This document shows, in pieces, positions 10,463 through 23,781 of a DNA stretch of 64,000 bases. Source of the stretch: Zoogloea sp. (lineage in GTDB: Bacteria > Pseudomonadota > Gammaproteobacteria > Burkholderiales > Rhodocyclaceae); the NCBI GenBank assembly GCA_016703645.1, contig JADJBR010000010.1:62001-126000 (forward strand), read 5' to 3'. Every line of letters starts with the position of its first letter. Positions within the stretch are counted from its first letter, which is position 1. The notes under the pieces are model-generated. The model worked only from the letters and a program-made list of their open reading frames with translations. It was not told where the DNA came from and did no database searches. A program made the translations under genes and the position numbers.

Positions 10463-11365
10463 ATGCGCACCTCGTTGAAGCTTGCCGCCATCTGTCTGAT
10501 CGCCGCTGGCGCCCTCACCACCCAGCCGGCCTTCGCCCAGGAGTCCCCGACCCTGGCCAAGATCAAGAGCAGCGGCACCATCGCCCTGGGTCACCGGGAG
10601 TCCTCCATCCCCTTCTCCTACTACGATGACAAGCAGCAGGTCGTCGGCTACTCCCAGGAGCTCATGCTCAAGGTCGTCGACGCCGTCAAGGCCGAGCTCA
10701 AGCTCCCCGCCCTCGCCCTCAAGCTCACCCCCGTCACCTCCCAGAACCGCATCCCCCTCATCCAGAACGGCACCGTCGACATTGAGTGCGGTTCCACCAC
10801 CAACAACACCGAGCGCGCCCGCCAGGTCGCCTTCTCCAACACCATCTTCATCATCGGCACCCGCCTGATGACCAAGAAGGAATCCGGCATCAAGGACTTC
10901 CCCGACCTGGCCGGCAAGAACGTGGTCACCACCGCCGGCACCACCTCCGAGCGACTCATCCGCAAGATGAACGAGGAGAAGAAGCTGGGCATGAACATCA
11001 TCTCCGCCAAGGACCACGGCGAGTCCTTCCTTACCCTCGAAACCGGCCGCGCCGTTGCCTTCATGATGGATGACGCCCTCCTCTACGGCGAGCTGGCCAA
11101 GGCCAAGCGCCCCGCCGACTGGGCCGTCGTCGGCACGCCCCAGAGCTTCGAGGCCTACGGCTGCATGATGCGCAAGGACGACCCGGGCTTCAAAAAGCTC
11201 GTCGATGCCGCCCTCGCCAAGGCCATGACCTCCGGCGAGGCCGAGGCCATCTACAAGAAGTGGTTCACCCAGCCCATCCCCCCCAAGGGCCTGAACCTCA
11301 ACTTCCCGCCCTCCGACGCCATGCTCAAGCTGTTCAAGGCCCCCAACGACAAGGCCTTCGATTAA
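10463..11365 (+). CDS. gltI: Glutamate/aspartate ABC transporter periplasmic binding protein
   Basis: The 300-residue protein has a Sec signal (LAAICLIAAGALTTQPAFAQ) and the family 3 solute-binding fold: SGTIALGHRESSIPFSYYD, then TSQNRIPLIQNGTVDIECGS with TTNNTERARQVAFS, and VTTAGTTSERLIRKM. This pattern is that of GltI/DEBP, the acidic amino acid receptor. AGGAGA lies ahead of the ATG at 10463. It heads gltI–porin–ansB–gltJKL. Codon choice is strongly C-ending, consistent with high expression. Confidence 0.93.
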   Translation: MRTSLKLAAICLIAAGALTTQPAFAQESPTLAKIKSSGTIALGHRESSIPFSYYDDKQQVVGYSQELMLKVVDAVKAELKLPALALKLTPVTSQNRIPLIQNGTVDIECGSTTNNTERARQVAFSNTIFIIGTRLMTKKESGIKDFPDLAGKNVVTTAGTTSERLIRKMNEEKKLGMNIISAKDHGESFLTLETGRAVAFMMDDALLYGELAKAKRPADWAVVGTPQSFEAYGCMMRKDDPGFKKLVDAALAKAMTSGEAEAIYKKWFTQPIPPKGLNLNFPPSDAMLKLFKAPNDKAFD

Positions 11366-11422
11366 GCCCCGTTCCGCGCCCGCGCTCCCTCCCCCACTCC
11401 CTTGCACGAGATCAATAAGACA

Positions 11423-13613
<2,191 letters not shown>

Positions 13614-13640
13614 TCGGGCCGGTGAGCCCCCGCAGGAGCC

Positions 13641-13742
13641 TGTAGGGGCGGCGTCAGCCGCCCGCAGACTTCGATCAACGAGTGGCGCTTGGTATTACGT
13701 GCGGATGGGCGACTGAAGTTGCCCCTGCGAGTCGCCCCTACA
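13641..13742. repeat. REP-like inverted repeat between ansB and gltJ
   Basis: TGTAGGGGCG (13641–13650) is perfectly inverted as CGCCCCTACA (13733–13742), and the inner flanks are related (GTCAGCCGCCC versus the complement of GGGCGACTGAAG). The ~100-base stem-loop splits the operon between the asparaginase and permease genes and could act in mRNA stability or attenuation. Confidence 0.6.
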
Positions 13743-13757
13743 ACAAAGGGAAAAACC

Positions 13758-14498
13758 ATGAGTTACCAATGGAACTGGGGCATCTTCCTGAGCCCCGCCG
13801 CCTCCGGTGACAGCACCTACCTGGGCTGGATGCTGTCCGGGCTGCAGACCACCATCCTGCTGTCCCTGTCGGCCTGGGTCATCGCCCTGGCCCTGGGCAG
13901 CCTGATGGGCGTGCTGCGCACCGTGCCCGGCAAGTGGCTCTCCGGCATCGCCGCCACCTACGTCGAGGTCTTCCGCAACATCCCGCTGCTGGTGCAGCTC
14001 TTCATCTGGTACTTCGTGCTGCCCGAGGTGTTGCCCTTCGGCCTCGGCGAACGCTTCAAGCAGAACCTGGACCCCGTCACCCAGCAGTTCGTGTCGGCCA
14101 TGGTGTGCCTGGGCTTCTTCACCTCTGCCCGGGTCTGCGAGCAGGTCCGCTCGGGTATCAACGCCCTGCCCCGGGGCCAGAAGAATGCGGGCCTCGCCCT
14201 CGGCTTCACCCTGCCCCAGACCTACCGCCATGTGCTCCTGCCCATGGCCTTCCGCCTGGTGGTGCCGCCGCTGACCTCCGAGTTTCTCAACATCTTCAAG
14301 AACTCCGCGGTGTGCTCGACCATCGGTCTGCTCGAACTCGCCGCCCAGGGCCGCCAGCTGGTGGACTACACCGCCCAGCCCTACGAGTCCTTCATCGCCG
14401 TGACGGCGCTCTATCTGATCATCAACGTGGTGGTCATGACCCTCATGCGTCACGTGGAAAACAAGACCCGCGTGCCGGGCTACCTGGGAGGCAAGTGA
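13758..14498 (+). CDS. gltJ: Glutamate/aspartate ABC transporter permease GltJ
   Basis: The 246-residue inner-membrane protein is a HisMQ-type polar amino acid permease. It has several hydrophobic helices and the EAA-type loop [19 protein letters not shown], which contacts the ATPase. [20 protein letters not shown] is typical of GltJ. The N-terminal [10 protein letters not shown] segment matches the GltJ subgroup. It is followed one base after its stop by gltK. Confidence 0.93.
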   Translation: MSYQWNWGIFLSPAASGDSTYLGWMLSGLQTTILLSLSAWVIALALGSLMGVLRTVPGKWLSGIAATYVEVFRNIPLLVQLFIWYFVLPEVLPFGLGERFKQNLDPVTQQFVSAMVCLGFFTSARVCEQVRSGINALPRGQKNAGLALGFTLPQTYRHVLLPMAFRLVVPPLTSEFLNIFKNSAVCSTIGLLELAAQGRQLVDYTAQPYESFIAVTALYLIINVVVMTLMRHVENKTRVPGYLGGK

Positions 14499-14499
14499 C

Positions 14500-15189
14500 A
14501 TGTACGACTTCGACTGGTCTTCGATTCCTGGCGCGCTGCCCTTCCTGTGGGAGGGCATGAAGGTCTCCCTGGAGATCACCCTCAGCGCCGTGATCTTCGG
14601 CATCGTCTGGGGTACGGCCCTGGCCATGATGCGGCTGTCGCCGGTGAAGCCGCTGGCGATGTTCGCCGCCGGCTATGTGAACCTCTTCCGGGCCATCCCG
14701 CTGGTGATGGTGCTGCTGTGGTTCTTCCTGATCGTGCCCCAGGTGCTGCGCGGCGCCTTCAACCTCGACCCCAACACCGACGTACGCCTCACCTCGGCCA
14801 TGATCGGCTTCGCCCTGTTCGAGTCGGCCTACTACTCCGAGATCATCCGCGCCGGCATCCAGTCGGTCCCCAAGGGTCAGGTGGCGGCCGCCTCTGCCCT
14901 GGGCATGAGCTACGCCCAGGCCATGCGCCTGGTGGTGCTGCCCCAGGCCTTCCGCAACATGGTGCCCCTGCTCCTCACCCAGGCCATCGTGCTCTTTCAG
15001 GACACCTCCCTGGTCTATGTCTCGGCCCTCGCCGACTTCTTCGGCGCCGCTTACAAGGTGGGCGACCGGGACGGGCGCCTGGTGGAGCTGCTGCTCTTTG
15101 CCGGCCTGGTCTATTTCCTCATCTGCTTCGCGGCCTCCCAGCTGGTGCGCCGCTACCAAAAGAAACTCAACGCCCACGTGGCGCACTGA
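14500..15189 (+). CDS. gltK: Glutamate/aspartate ABC transporter permease GltK
   Basis: The 229-residue second permease starts [20 protein letters not shown], the GltK start. It has the [17 protein letters not shown] helix and the EAA loop [19 protein letters not shown]. It pairs with GltJ to form the membrane channel. GGGAGG lies just before its ATG, inside the end of gltJ. Confidence 0.93.
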   Translation: MYDFDWSSIPGALPFLWEGMKVSLEITLSAVIFGIVWGTALAMMRLSPVKPLAMFAAGYVNLFRAIPLVMVLLWFFLIVPQVLRGAFNLDPNTDVRLTSAMIGFALFESAYYSEIIRAGIQSVPKGQVAAASALGMSYAQAMRLVVLPQAFRNMVPLLLTQAIVLFQDTSLVYVSALADFFGAAYKVGDRDGRLVELLLFAGLVYFLICFAASQLVRRYQKKLNAHVAH

Positions 15190-15204
15190 CCCAAGGAGCC
15201 CGAC

Positions 15205-15933
15205 ATGATCTCCATCGACACTGTTTCGAAGCACTACGGCAGCTTCCAGGTTCTCACCGACTGCACCACCCAGGTGAAGAAGGGCGAAGTGATCGTCGTC
15301 TGCGGCCCTTCGGGCAGCGGCAAGTCCACCCTCATCAAGTGCGTCAATGGCCTGGAGCCCTTCCAGTCCGGCACCATCACCGTCAATGGCGTGTCGGTGG
15401 GCGACCCGAAGACCAATCTGTCCAAGCTGCGCGCCCATGTGGGCATGGTCTTCCAGCACTTCGAGCTCTTCCCCCACATGAGCATCACCGACAACCTCAC
15501 CATCGCCCAGGAGAAGGTGCTCGGCCGCAACAAGGACGAAGCCCGCGACAAGGGCCTCAAGCTCCTCGACCGGGTCGGCCTCAAGGCCCACGCCGCCAAG
15601 TTCCCCGGCCAGCTCTCCGGCGGCCAGCAGCAGCGCGTGGCCATTGCCCGCGCCCTGGCCATGGACCCCATCTGCATGCTCTTCGACGAGCCCACTTCGG
15701 CCCTCGACCCGGAGATGATCAACGAGGTGCTGGACGTGATGGTGGAGCTGGCCCAGGAGGGCATGACCATGATGTGCGTGACCCACGAGATGGGCTTTGC
15801 CCGCAAGGTGGCCAACCGGGTGATCTTCATGGACAAGGGGCAGATCGTCGAGGACGACAGCAAGGACGCCTTCTTCGGCGCCCCCCGCTCCGAGCGCGCC
15901 AGGCAGTTCCTGGCCAAGATCCTGCAGCATTGA
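15205..15933 (+). CDS. gltL: Glutamate/aspartate ABC transporter ATPase
   Basis: The 242-residue ATPase has Walker A CGPSGSGKST, signature LSGGQQQRVAIARAL, Walker B CMLFDEPTSALD and the H-loop VTHEMGFA. It is the standard length for polar amino acid ATPases and energises GltJK. The block ends in GC-rich hairpins and a T-tract terminator. Confidence 0.95.
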   Translation: MISIDTVSKHYGSFQVLTDCTTQVKKGEVIVVCGPSGSGKSTLIKCVNGLEPFQSGTITVNGVSVGDPKTNLSKLRAHVGMVFQHFELFPHMSITDNLTIAQEKVLGRNKDEARDKGLKLLDRVGLKAHAAKFPGQLSGGQQQRVAIARALAMDPICMLFDEPTSALDPEMINEVLDVMVELAQEGMTMMCVTHEMGFARKVANRVIFMDKGQIVEDDSKDAFFGAPRSERARQFLAKILQH

Positions 15934-16006
15934 GCCGACCAACCCCCGGGGCCGGGCCGTACAGGGCCCCGCCCCCATCCCTGGCCGGACTATCCGGCCC
16001 TTGTGG

Positions 16007-16047
16007 CGTGCCGGCCGGTACTCCTCCCGTCCGGCACGTTCTTTTTT
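16007..16047 (+). terminator. Rho-independent terminator of the glt operon
   Basis: CGTGCCGG (16007–16014) pairs with CCGGCACG (16031–16038) and is followed by TTCTTTTTT. A second stem just upstream (GGCCGGA / TCCGGCC, 15983–15999) may add to it. The MarC-family ATG is only 7 bases downstream, so that gene needs its own promoter or read-through. Confidence 0.75.
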
Positions 16048-16053
16048 GAGTGA

Positions 16054-16707
16054 ATGGCCATGACGCCCCTGCTCCTCAAGATCGCCACCACCTTCTTGCT
16101 CGGCGGGCTGGTGAGCCTCATCACCATCACCAACCCCCTCTCCAAGATTCCCCTGTTCCTGAGCCTGTCGGCCAACCAGCCGGTGGGTGACGCCCTGCGC
16201 GAGGCGCGCCGGGCCTGCGTGTACGCCTTCGTGATGCTGTCCGCCGCCCTGTTCGCCGGGGTCGCCATCCTGCAGCTCTTCGGTATCTCCTACGGCGCCC
16301 TGCGCATCGCCGGCGGCATCACGGTGGCGATCCTGGGCTATCGCATGCTCTTCGGCAGCGGCGAGCCCATGGTGCCCACCGGCCGGGGCAGCGCCTTTGC
16401 CTTCTTTCCCCTGGCCATGCCGGGCATCGCCGGCCCCGGCGCCCTGGCCACCGTGATCGGCGTCTCCACCGAACTGGCCGAGCTGGGCGACCCGCTCCAG
16501 CAGGCGGTGGGCTACACCGCCAGCGTGCTCAGCATCGCCCTGACGTGCCTTGCCCTGTGCTGGGTTCTATACTCCGCCCGTTGGGTGTCACGGCTGCTCG
16601 GCGACGAAGGCATCAACGTCGTCACGCGCCTGACGGGTTTCCTGCTTATTTGCATCGGCATCCAGTTCATGGGTTCGGGGGTCCGCAGTTTCATCGCGGG
16701 CGCCTGA
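16054..16707 (+). CDS. MarC-family integral membrane protein
   Basis: The 217-residue protein has about six hydrophobic helices and the MarC-family signatures ITITNPLSKIPLFLSLS, RIAGGITVAILGYRMLFG and FFPLAMPGIAGPGALATVI. The family was once linked to antibiotic resistance, later disputed, and its transported substrate is unknown. It lies between gltL and the sensor kinase gene, 21 bases before the latter, so it may share the kinase's transcript. Confidence 0.9.
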   Translation: MAMTPLLLKIATTFLLGGLVSLITITNPLSKIPLFLSLSANQPVGDALREARRACVYAFVMLSAALFAGVAILQLFGISYGALRIAGGITVAILGYRMLFGSGEPMVPTGRGSAFAFFPLAMPGIAGPGALATVIGVSTELAELGDPLQQAVGYTASVLSIALTCLALCWVLYSARWVSRLLGDEGINVVTRLTGFLLICIGIQFMGSGVRSFIAGA

Positions 16708-16728
16708 GCCCCGCAACACGCCCCTCCC

Positions 16729-18656
16729 ATGACGACACCCGCCACCCCGCCCGCCACCGAAAGCGCCCACCCGGCCGTGGGCGCCCTGCCGCCCTCCCGC
16801 TCCGTGTCCCCCAACCCCTTCATTGTTGCCGTCATCCTGCTGCTGATCGGGCTGATCGGCTTTGGCGGCTACCGGGCCAGCGAATACCAGGGCATGCAGA
16901 CCCTGCGCACCGACGCCGGGCACCGCCTCGATCTGTTCGCCGCTGCGGTGGACGGCATCGTCAACCGCTACGCCCACATCCCCGCCACCATCCAGCTCAA
17001 CGAGGAAGTGCTGGGCGCCCTGCACCCCGCCCGGGGCGCCGCCAGCGTGCAGGCGGCCAACCGCTTTCTGCAGCACCTCAACAGCCACATCGGCAGCATT
17101 GCCATCTTCGTGGTGGACGAACGTGGCTTCGTGATTGCCGCCAGCAACTGGAACGACCCGGACAACAGCTTCGTGGGCGAAGACCTCTCCTTCCGCAGTT
17201 ACTTCCTGGAGGGGCTGGCCGGCCGGGTCGGTCGCCATTTCGCCATCGGCATCACCCGGGGCGAGCCGGGCTACTTCGTCTCCCATCCCATCCGCCATGG
17301 CAACCGGGTGGTGGGTGTGGCCGTGATCAAGATCAGTCTGGCCCCCCTCGACAAGGCCTGGGACCTGCTTGGGGCACCCGCCCTGATTTCCGACAGCAAT
17401 GGCGTGGTGATCCTCTCGTCGGTGCCCGAGTGGCGTTACACCGCGCTCTCGCCACTGCCCCTCGACACCCGCGTGGATATCTCCATGAGCCGCCTCTACA
17501 ACGGCGGCCCCATCGGCGATTTCCCGGTCAGCGTCAATGCGGCGCCAGGGCCGGAGGGGCAGATCGTGCACATGAAGCTGGGCACGCCGCCGCCCCGAAG
17601 CCGCAATCACGTGGATGCGGGCGGCAGCTATCTGGTGCATGGCCGCGGCCTGCAGGACGTGGGCTGGCGCCTGCTGATCTTCTCGGATCTGCGCCCGGTG
17701 CGCGCCCAGGCCTTCGGCCACGGCGCCCTGGCGGCGGTGGCCACCGGCTTCGTGCTGCTCCTGTTGCTGGTGGTGGCCCAGCGCCGGCGCATCGTGCGCC
17801 AGAAGCTGGAGGCCAAGGAGCTGCTGGAGCAGGCCAACGCCCAGCTCGAAAGCAAGGTGGCCCGCCGCACCAAGGCCCTCACCGACACCAATGCCCGCCT
17901 GCGCAAGGAGGTGGCCGAACGCCAACAGGCCGAGCAGACCCTGCGCGCCGCCCAGGACGAACTGGTGCAGGCCGCCAAGCTCGCCGTGCTCGGCCAGCTG
18001 GCCGCCGGCATCACCCACGAACTGGCCCAGCCCCTCGGCGCCGTGCGCACCCTGTCGGGCAATGCGGTGGAGTTCATGAAGCGCGGCAACCTGAGCACCG
18101 TCGAGCAGAACCTGGGCATCATCGCCCGCCTGGCCGACCAGATGGGCCGCATCATCACCCCCCTGAAAACCTTTGCCCGGAAGTCGCCGGCCATCCCGGC
18201 CCCCACCGACGTGGCTCATGCCGTGGGCGCCGCCCTGTTCCTGCTCGACCAACGCCTGAGTACGTCGGGGGTCACCGTGGACAATCGCTGCGAAGCCGAG
18301 CAGGCCATTGCCTGGTGCGACCAGAACCGCCTGGAACAGGTGCTCATCAACCTGATCCGCAACGCCGCCGACGCCATGGCCGACAGCGCGCACAAGACGC
18401 TCACCATCGAAGCCACCCCGGACGCCGATGGCAGCCTTGAGCTGAGCATTGCCGACACCGGCTGCGGCCTGCCCGATGCCGGCGCCCTCTTCGAGCCCTT
18501 CTTCACCACCAAGCCCGCCGGCGAAGGCCTCGGCCTGGGGCTCGCCATCTCCCGCGACATCGTGCGCGAGTTCGGCGGCGACCTGCGCGCCGAGAACCGC
18601 CCCGAAGGCGGTGCCCGCTTCATCCTGAACCTGCCTGCCGCACCGAAAGAACAGCC

Positions 18657-18660
<4 letters not shown>
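16729..18660 (+). CDS. DctB-type sensor histidine kinase
   Basis: The 643-residue inner-membrane kinase has one N-terminal helix (FIVAVILLLIGLIGFGGY), a ~270-residue periplasmic dCache-like sensor (SIAIFVVDERGFVIAASNW, EDLSFRSYFLEGLAG) and a second helix (VATGFVLLLLLVVAQ). A coiled linker follows, then a HisKA box with phospho-acceptor His in AAGITHELAQPLGAVRTL, and an HATPase domain (LINLIRNAADAM, DTGCGLP, GLGLGLAISRD). This is the DctB/AauS layout that senses C4-dicarboxylates or acidic amino acids. It overlaps the regulator gene by ATGA. The glt block next door suggests the ligand is Glu/Asp or a related acid. Confidence 0.92.
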
Positions 18661-19994
<1,334 letters not shown>

Positions 19995-20119
19995 CACAAC
20001 AAGGACAATGGGATAGGCGCTGAGAAGTAAGTCACATTGCAGCGCAACATCCGATCACAGGAAATCAACATTCCATGCTGCATACTGCCGCCATCAGAAA
20101 TTACGATGGGGAGATAAAA

Positions 20120-20697
20120 ATGCACACGGAGATTTGGCGGCGACTCGGCGGCCTGCTGTTCATTGCGCTGTTGGGATCAGGGCTGGCGCGGGCCAACACG
20201 GTGGTGATCGGCCAATGCGCCCCCCTCTCCGGCAGCCTGGCCTCCACCGGCCAGGCCATGGCCCTGGGGGTACGCATCGCCATCGATGCCGCCAACGCGG
20301 CCGGCGGCGTCAATGGCCACACCCTGAAGCACGTGCTCAAGGATGACGGCTACCAGACCGCCGAAACCCTGCGCCTCACCCAGGAACTCATCCGCAAAGA
20401 CAAGGCCGCCGCGCTGATCGGCTATGCCGGCACCGGCAACATCGCCGAACTGCTCAAGCAGGGCGTGCTGTCCGCGGGCGGCATTGCCCTGGTCGCCCCC
20501 TACACCGGCGGCGAACCCCTGCGCAGCCCCTTCAACCCCTGGATCTTCCACATCCGCGCCAGCTACGGCGACGAAACCGAAGCCATGGTGCGCCAGTTTG
20601 TCGGCACCGGCCTCACCCGCATCGCCGTGTTCCACCAGAACGACCCCTTCGGCCAGGCCGGCCTCGCCGGCGTCGAAAAGGCCCTGGCCCGCGGCGC
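20120..20697 (+). pseudogene. Leu/Ile/Val-type periplasmic binding protein, 5' part (disrupted)
   Basis: The gene begins at ATG 20120 (GGGGAGA ahead) with a signal peptide (GLLFIALLGSGLARA) and a type I periplasmic-binding fold: IGQCAPLSGSLASTGQAMA, GVNGHTLKHVLKDDGYQTAE, IGYAGTGNIAELL and ARIAVFHQNDPFGQAG-like segments. After about 190 residues it runs into a left inverted repeat of an IS3-family element. The remainder is found at 22344–22823. About 30–40 residues expected between the two parts are missing, so the insertion was accompanied by a deletion. Confidence 0.88.
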
Positions 20698-20721
20698 GCG
20701 TCAAGGTAGTTGTCGCCTCGG

Positions 20722-21815
20722 TCATGCAGCCAACTGTTGAGTATTCACGTCAGGCAAATGCGTCTTTATGACGGACTCACGTTCCGGGTTGAGCGTGACT
20801 GCGCCAATGGGCGACCAGTTGCGCGTATTGCCGGACCAACGCGCCGGGTTGAGTTCGCGAGCCTCGGTGTAAAGAGCATGCCTGGCAGCCAGAATCGCCT
20901 GATCCTCACCGGCATGGCGCTGGGCCGGACTGACGTAGCGGATACCGCTGTGACGATGATCGACGTTGTACCACTGGACGAAGCCGGCTGCCCAGGCGCG
21001 CGCCTCGTCGAGGTCGGCGAAGCCTCGGGTGGGAAACTCGGGCCGGTACTTGGCGGTGCGAAACAGCGACTCGGCATAGGCATTGTCATCGCTGACCCGT
21101 GGGCGCGAGTACGAGGGTTTGACGCCCAGCCAGTTGAGCATGGCCAGTACCGTCGTGGCTTTCAAGGTCGAGCCGTTGTCGCCGTGCAGAACCGGCTTGG
21201 CGCTCAAGGCGGCAATCCCTTCGGCCAGCGCCGTGCGGCGCACCAGATGGGCGGCATGGTCGGCATGGTCGCTATCATGCACCCTCCCAGCCGACGATCT
21301 TGCGGCTGTACAAGTCGAGAATCAGGTAAAGGTGGAACCAGCGCCCCGTGACTTGTGCCGGCAGGTAGGTCATGTCCCAGCACCAAACCTGGCGCACGGC
21401 GGTAGCGATGTGCGTGGTCGGCGGGCCGGACCGCCTTGGGTGTCTTGGCGCGCCCACGGTGAGCGGATTGCCCATGCGCGCGCAGGATGCGGCTGAAGGT
21501 GGATTCGCTGGCCAGATAGACCCCTTCATCGGCCAGCATGGGCACGATGCGCGCCGGCGGCACGGCGGCAAAGCGCGGCGCATTGGCGAGGGCCAGCACC
21601 TGGGCGCGCTCGGCCTCAGAGAGGGCATGGGGCGGGACAGGGCGCACTGCCTGCGGCCTACGATCACCGCCGACAAGGCCTTCGCCAGCTTGCCAGCGTT
21701 GCAGCGTGCGCAAGTTGATGCCGGCCATCTCGCAGGCGGGCTTCAAGCGCGCGCCTGCCGCCTGCGCAACATGGATATCTCGGGCCAGTGCCTGGCGATC
21801 TTCGAGGCCGATCAT
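20722..21815 (-). pseudogene. IS3-family transposase OrfB (frameshifted)
   Basis: The frame begins MIGLEDRQALARDIHVAQAA, overlapping the orfA stop by ATGA, then continues through RIVPMLADEGVYLASESTFS. It shifts near 21480 to the frame encoding QVWCWDMTYLPAQVTGRWFH and shifts again near 21280 into HDSDHADHAAHLVRRTALAE. The DDE residues are visible (CWDMTYL, LHGDNGS, and a Glu in SDDNAYAESLF). Two frameshifts mean no full integrase-core protein is made. Confidence 0.85.
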
Positions 21816-22282
21816 TCGCCCTCTCCCTTGTTGAAGATCGCCGCGACTTTTTTTGACAGGACCAGTAGGGCTGCCGTTTCGGCCAGCGCCCGGTCTTTGC
21901 GCAGCAGTTCGCGTTCGAGCTCCTTGATCCGCTTCTTGTCTTGCCGGGTGGCTTGCGGACTGGCGCGGGCCTCTCGGGCTCGGCCAAGGCCGCGGTGGCG
22001 CTGGCACACCACTGATCGAGTTCGGCCGGATATACGCCGTGCTCACGACACCAGGCGCTCTTGCCGGCCTCGTCCATCGCCGCCGTAGTGATCACCGCTT
22101 CGAGTCGAGCGCGCAGTCCAGGCCCGCCCTCGGGCGGGCCTGGACTGCGCATCCTCACGCCATCGTTCCAATGTCTGCACCGAAACCCCAATCTCTTGTG
22201 ATACCACGCCCACTTGGGCGCTCTCCGGCGGCAACAACCGCGCCACCGCTCTGTTCCTGAATGCTTCTCCGTACCGAGCCAT
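21812..22282 (-). pseudogene. IS3-family transposase OrfA (frameshifted)
   Basis: The start MARYGEAFRNRAVARLLPPE and helix-turn-helix SQEIGVSVQTLERWRE are clear. The frame then changes at a perfect palindrome (22111–22150) into ARLEAVITTAAMDEAGKSAW, and again near 21965 (GAGAGGCC where GAGGAGGCC is expected) into KKRIKELERELLRKDRALAE. The tail ends VAAIFNKGEGE. Two frameshifts inactivate it. Confidence 0.82.
22111..22150. repeat. Perfect 19-bp palindrome inside IS orfA
   Basis: GCGCAGTCCAGGCCCGCCC (22111–22129) and its exact complement GGGCGGGCCTGGACTGCGC (22132–22150) flank a two-base spacer. The orfA frame changes at this site. Confidence 0.95.
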
Positions 22283-22343
22283 CTCTCATCCTTGTCGCCC
22301 CCAGGTTCAACATCATAGAGAGGCGACAACTATTCTGACGCGG

Positions 22344-22823
22344 GGGGTACCCCAGGCGGTGATCATGATCGGCGTGGTGCGCCCCACCGCCGCCTTCGTC
22401 AAGGCCTACCAGACCGCCCACCCCGGCACCCAGCTCTTCAGCATCTCAGTGGTGAATGGACGCGAACTGCACCAGCTCGCCGGCGGCGACGCCGCCCGGG
22501 GCGTCGGCATCACCCAGGTCATGCCCTCCCCCTTCAGCGGCGTCACCCGCATCGCCCGCGACTACCACCAGGCCCTCAAACGCTTCGCCCCCGAAGACAC
22601 CCCGTCCTACACCAGCTTCGAGGAATACGTCGGCGCCCGCGTCCTGATCGAAGCCATCCGCCGCACCAAGGGCACCCCCACCCCGGCGGCAGTGATGCAG
22701 TCGCTGGAGAACCTGGATCTGGATCTTGGGGGGTTCAAGGTGCGCTTCAGCCCGGGTGACCGGGTGGGGTCACGGTATGTGGAGGTGACGCTGCTGGGGA
22801 GGGATGGGAATCATGTGCGGTGA
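22344..22823 (+). pseudogene. Leu/Ile/Val-type periplasmic binding protein, 3' part (disrupted)
   Basis: This continues the gene broken at 20697. The frame reads VPQAVIMIGVVRPTAAFVKA, then a second lobe ending with YTSFEEYVGARVLIEAIRRT, LDLGGFKVRFSPGDRVGSRY and VEVTLLGRDG. No ribosome binding site precedes it, so it is unlikely to be expressed alone. Homologues are branched-chain amino acid or amide receptors. Confidence 0.85.
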
Positions 22824-23506
22824 GGGGTGGCCCCGGGATAGGTGATGACCGGCGCTTAGGGTAAGCACAGTTCGTTATGAACGTGCGCCAGACCCCTGGT
22901 TGGCGCGTTCTGCTTGACCGGCTCCATCAGAGCCAAGATCACCACTGCAGCAGACCCTGCTGCGTCGTCCCCCTGTCTTTCTTTCTGATGCCATCGCGGG
23001 CCAACTCGGTCCGGGGCAACGGCGAAGGCACGTGCTTGGGATTGTGTGACCGCACTTACGTAGCGCCATCTGCGGGCCAAGAACGACGATCTATATTGAA
23101 TTTATTTATGCCCATTAACTTTCGCTTGCCAACAAGCAAAACGCAGCCTTTACTCTATAAACATGGTCCTTATGGATTGGCGGTAACAACAGATGCGCTC
23201 CCGAAACTGACGCAGAGCTCCCGCAGCTACGCGAATAACATCGATTATTGCCCATCTCGCGGCCACCTTAAATTTGCAACTCATTATTTTTGTAAAGGTG
23301 GACCAACTGCACCTCTGTACAGAAATAGATGCTATGCAGGTAGCTGTGGGAGCCCTACCTACAGATAGGCGGCAATCTGGGTTCGGGCCTGCCGAAGAAT
23401 CAGCTCTTTCTTATTCTGCCCACCGTCTTCAGCCAGCCAACAATCTCCTCGACTCGCCTTCCAATTTATCTGTGAGCTCATCGCACCCCGTACGAAAGGA
23501 AGAACA
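22824..23506. other. Non-coding stretch at the start of the accessory region
   Basis: I see no convincing gene here. GC content falls across it. A hairpin with arms GCGCCA and TTGGCGC lies near 22885–22907. The plus-strand frame at 22877–23368 has low-complexity, unrelated composition and no ribosome binding site, so I do not call it. Confidence 0.5.
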
Positions 23507-23731
23507 ATGGAAAATATTCCCAACCACATCGAAGCCGCCGCGACAGTAAGCGCACCAATTTCTCTTAGCGCCATGCAAATGGTGCGTATTGAGGCCACAT
23601 TAACTCAATTCGTCAAACAATCGCCCTCTTGGTGGACATCAACCTCAGGCTTTGCAGTCCCCTTGATCCGAACTTTAGGCAGCCGAGCCGAGCCCACAAA
23701 CTTCGGAATCGCAACGTTGGTCTTGGCGTAA
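23507..23731 (+). CDS. Small hypothetical protein
   Basis: A 74-residue frame starts MENIPNHIEAAATVSAPISL and has a good AAGGAAG ribosome site 6 bases ahead of its ATG. The sequence has no recognised domain, no clear signal peptide and one tryptophan pair (PSWWTS). It lies 50 bases before a secreted hypothetical gene on the same strand. Support is only the start context and position, so it may be spurious. Confidence 0.35.
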   Translation: MENIPNHIEAAATVSAPISLSAMQMVRIEATLTQFVKQSPSWWTSTSGFAVPLIRTLGSRAEPTNFGIATLVLA

Positions 23732-23781
23732 AAGCGCCCCGCCGAGACTGAAAGCTCTTGGGCGCATCATGGAGAAAGATG

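Larger units (their letters stand above)
20698..22341 (-). mobile_element. IS3-family insertion sequence, decayed
   Basis: The ends are 22-base inverted repeats: GCGTCA-AGG-TAGTTGTCGCCTC at 20698–20719 and the complement of GCGTCA-GAA-TAGTTGTCGCCTC at 22320–22341. Between them, on the minus strand, lie overlapping orfA and orfB transposase frames typical of IS3 elements. Both carry frameshifts, so the copy is not autonomous. It interrupts a periplasmic binding protein gene and no short target duplication is evident. Exact tips are uncertain by a few bases because the flanking GCG is shared. Confidence 0.85.

Noticed and set aside
13614-13757. A possible second sigma-54 promoter before gltJ
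   Set aside because: The best match (TGGCGC then TTACG) lacks the required GC at -12 with correct spacing.
22877-23368. A 163-codon plus-strand frame
   Set aside because: It has no ribosome site, no domain and erratic composition; it probably arises by chance in non-coding DNA.
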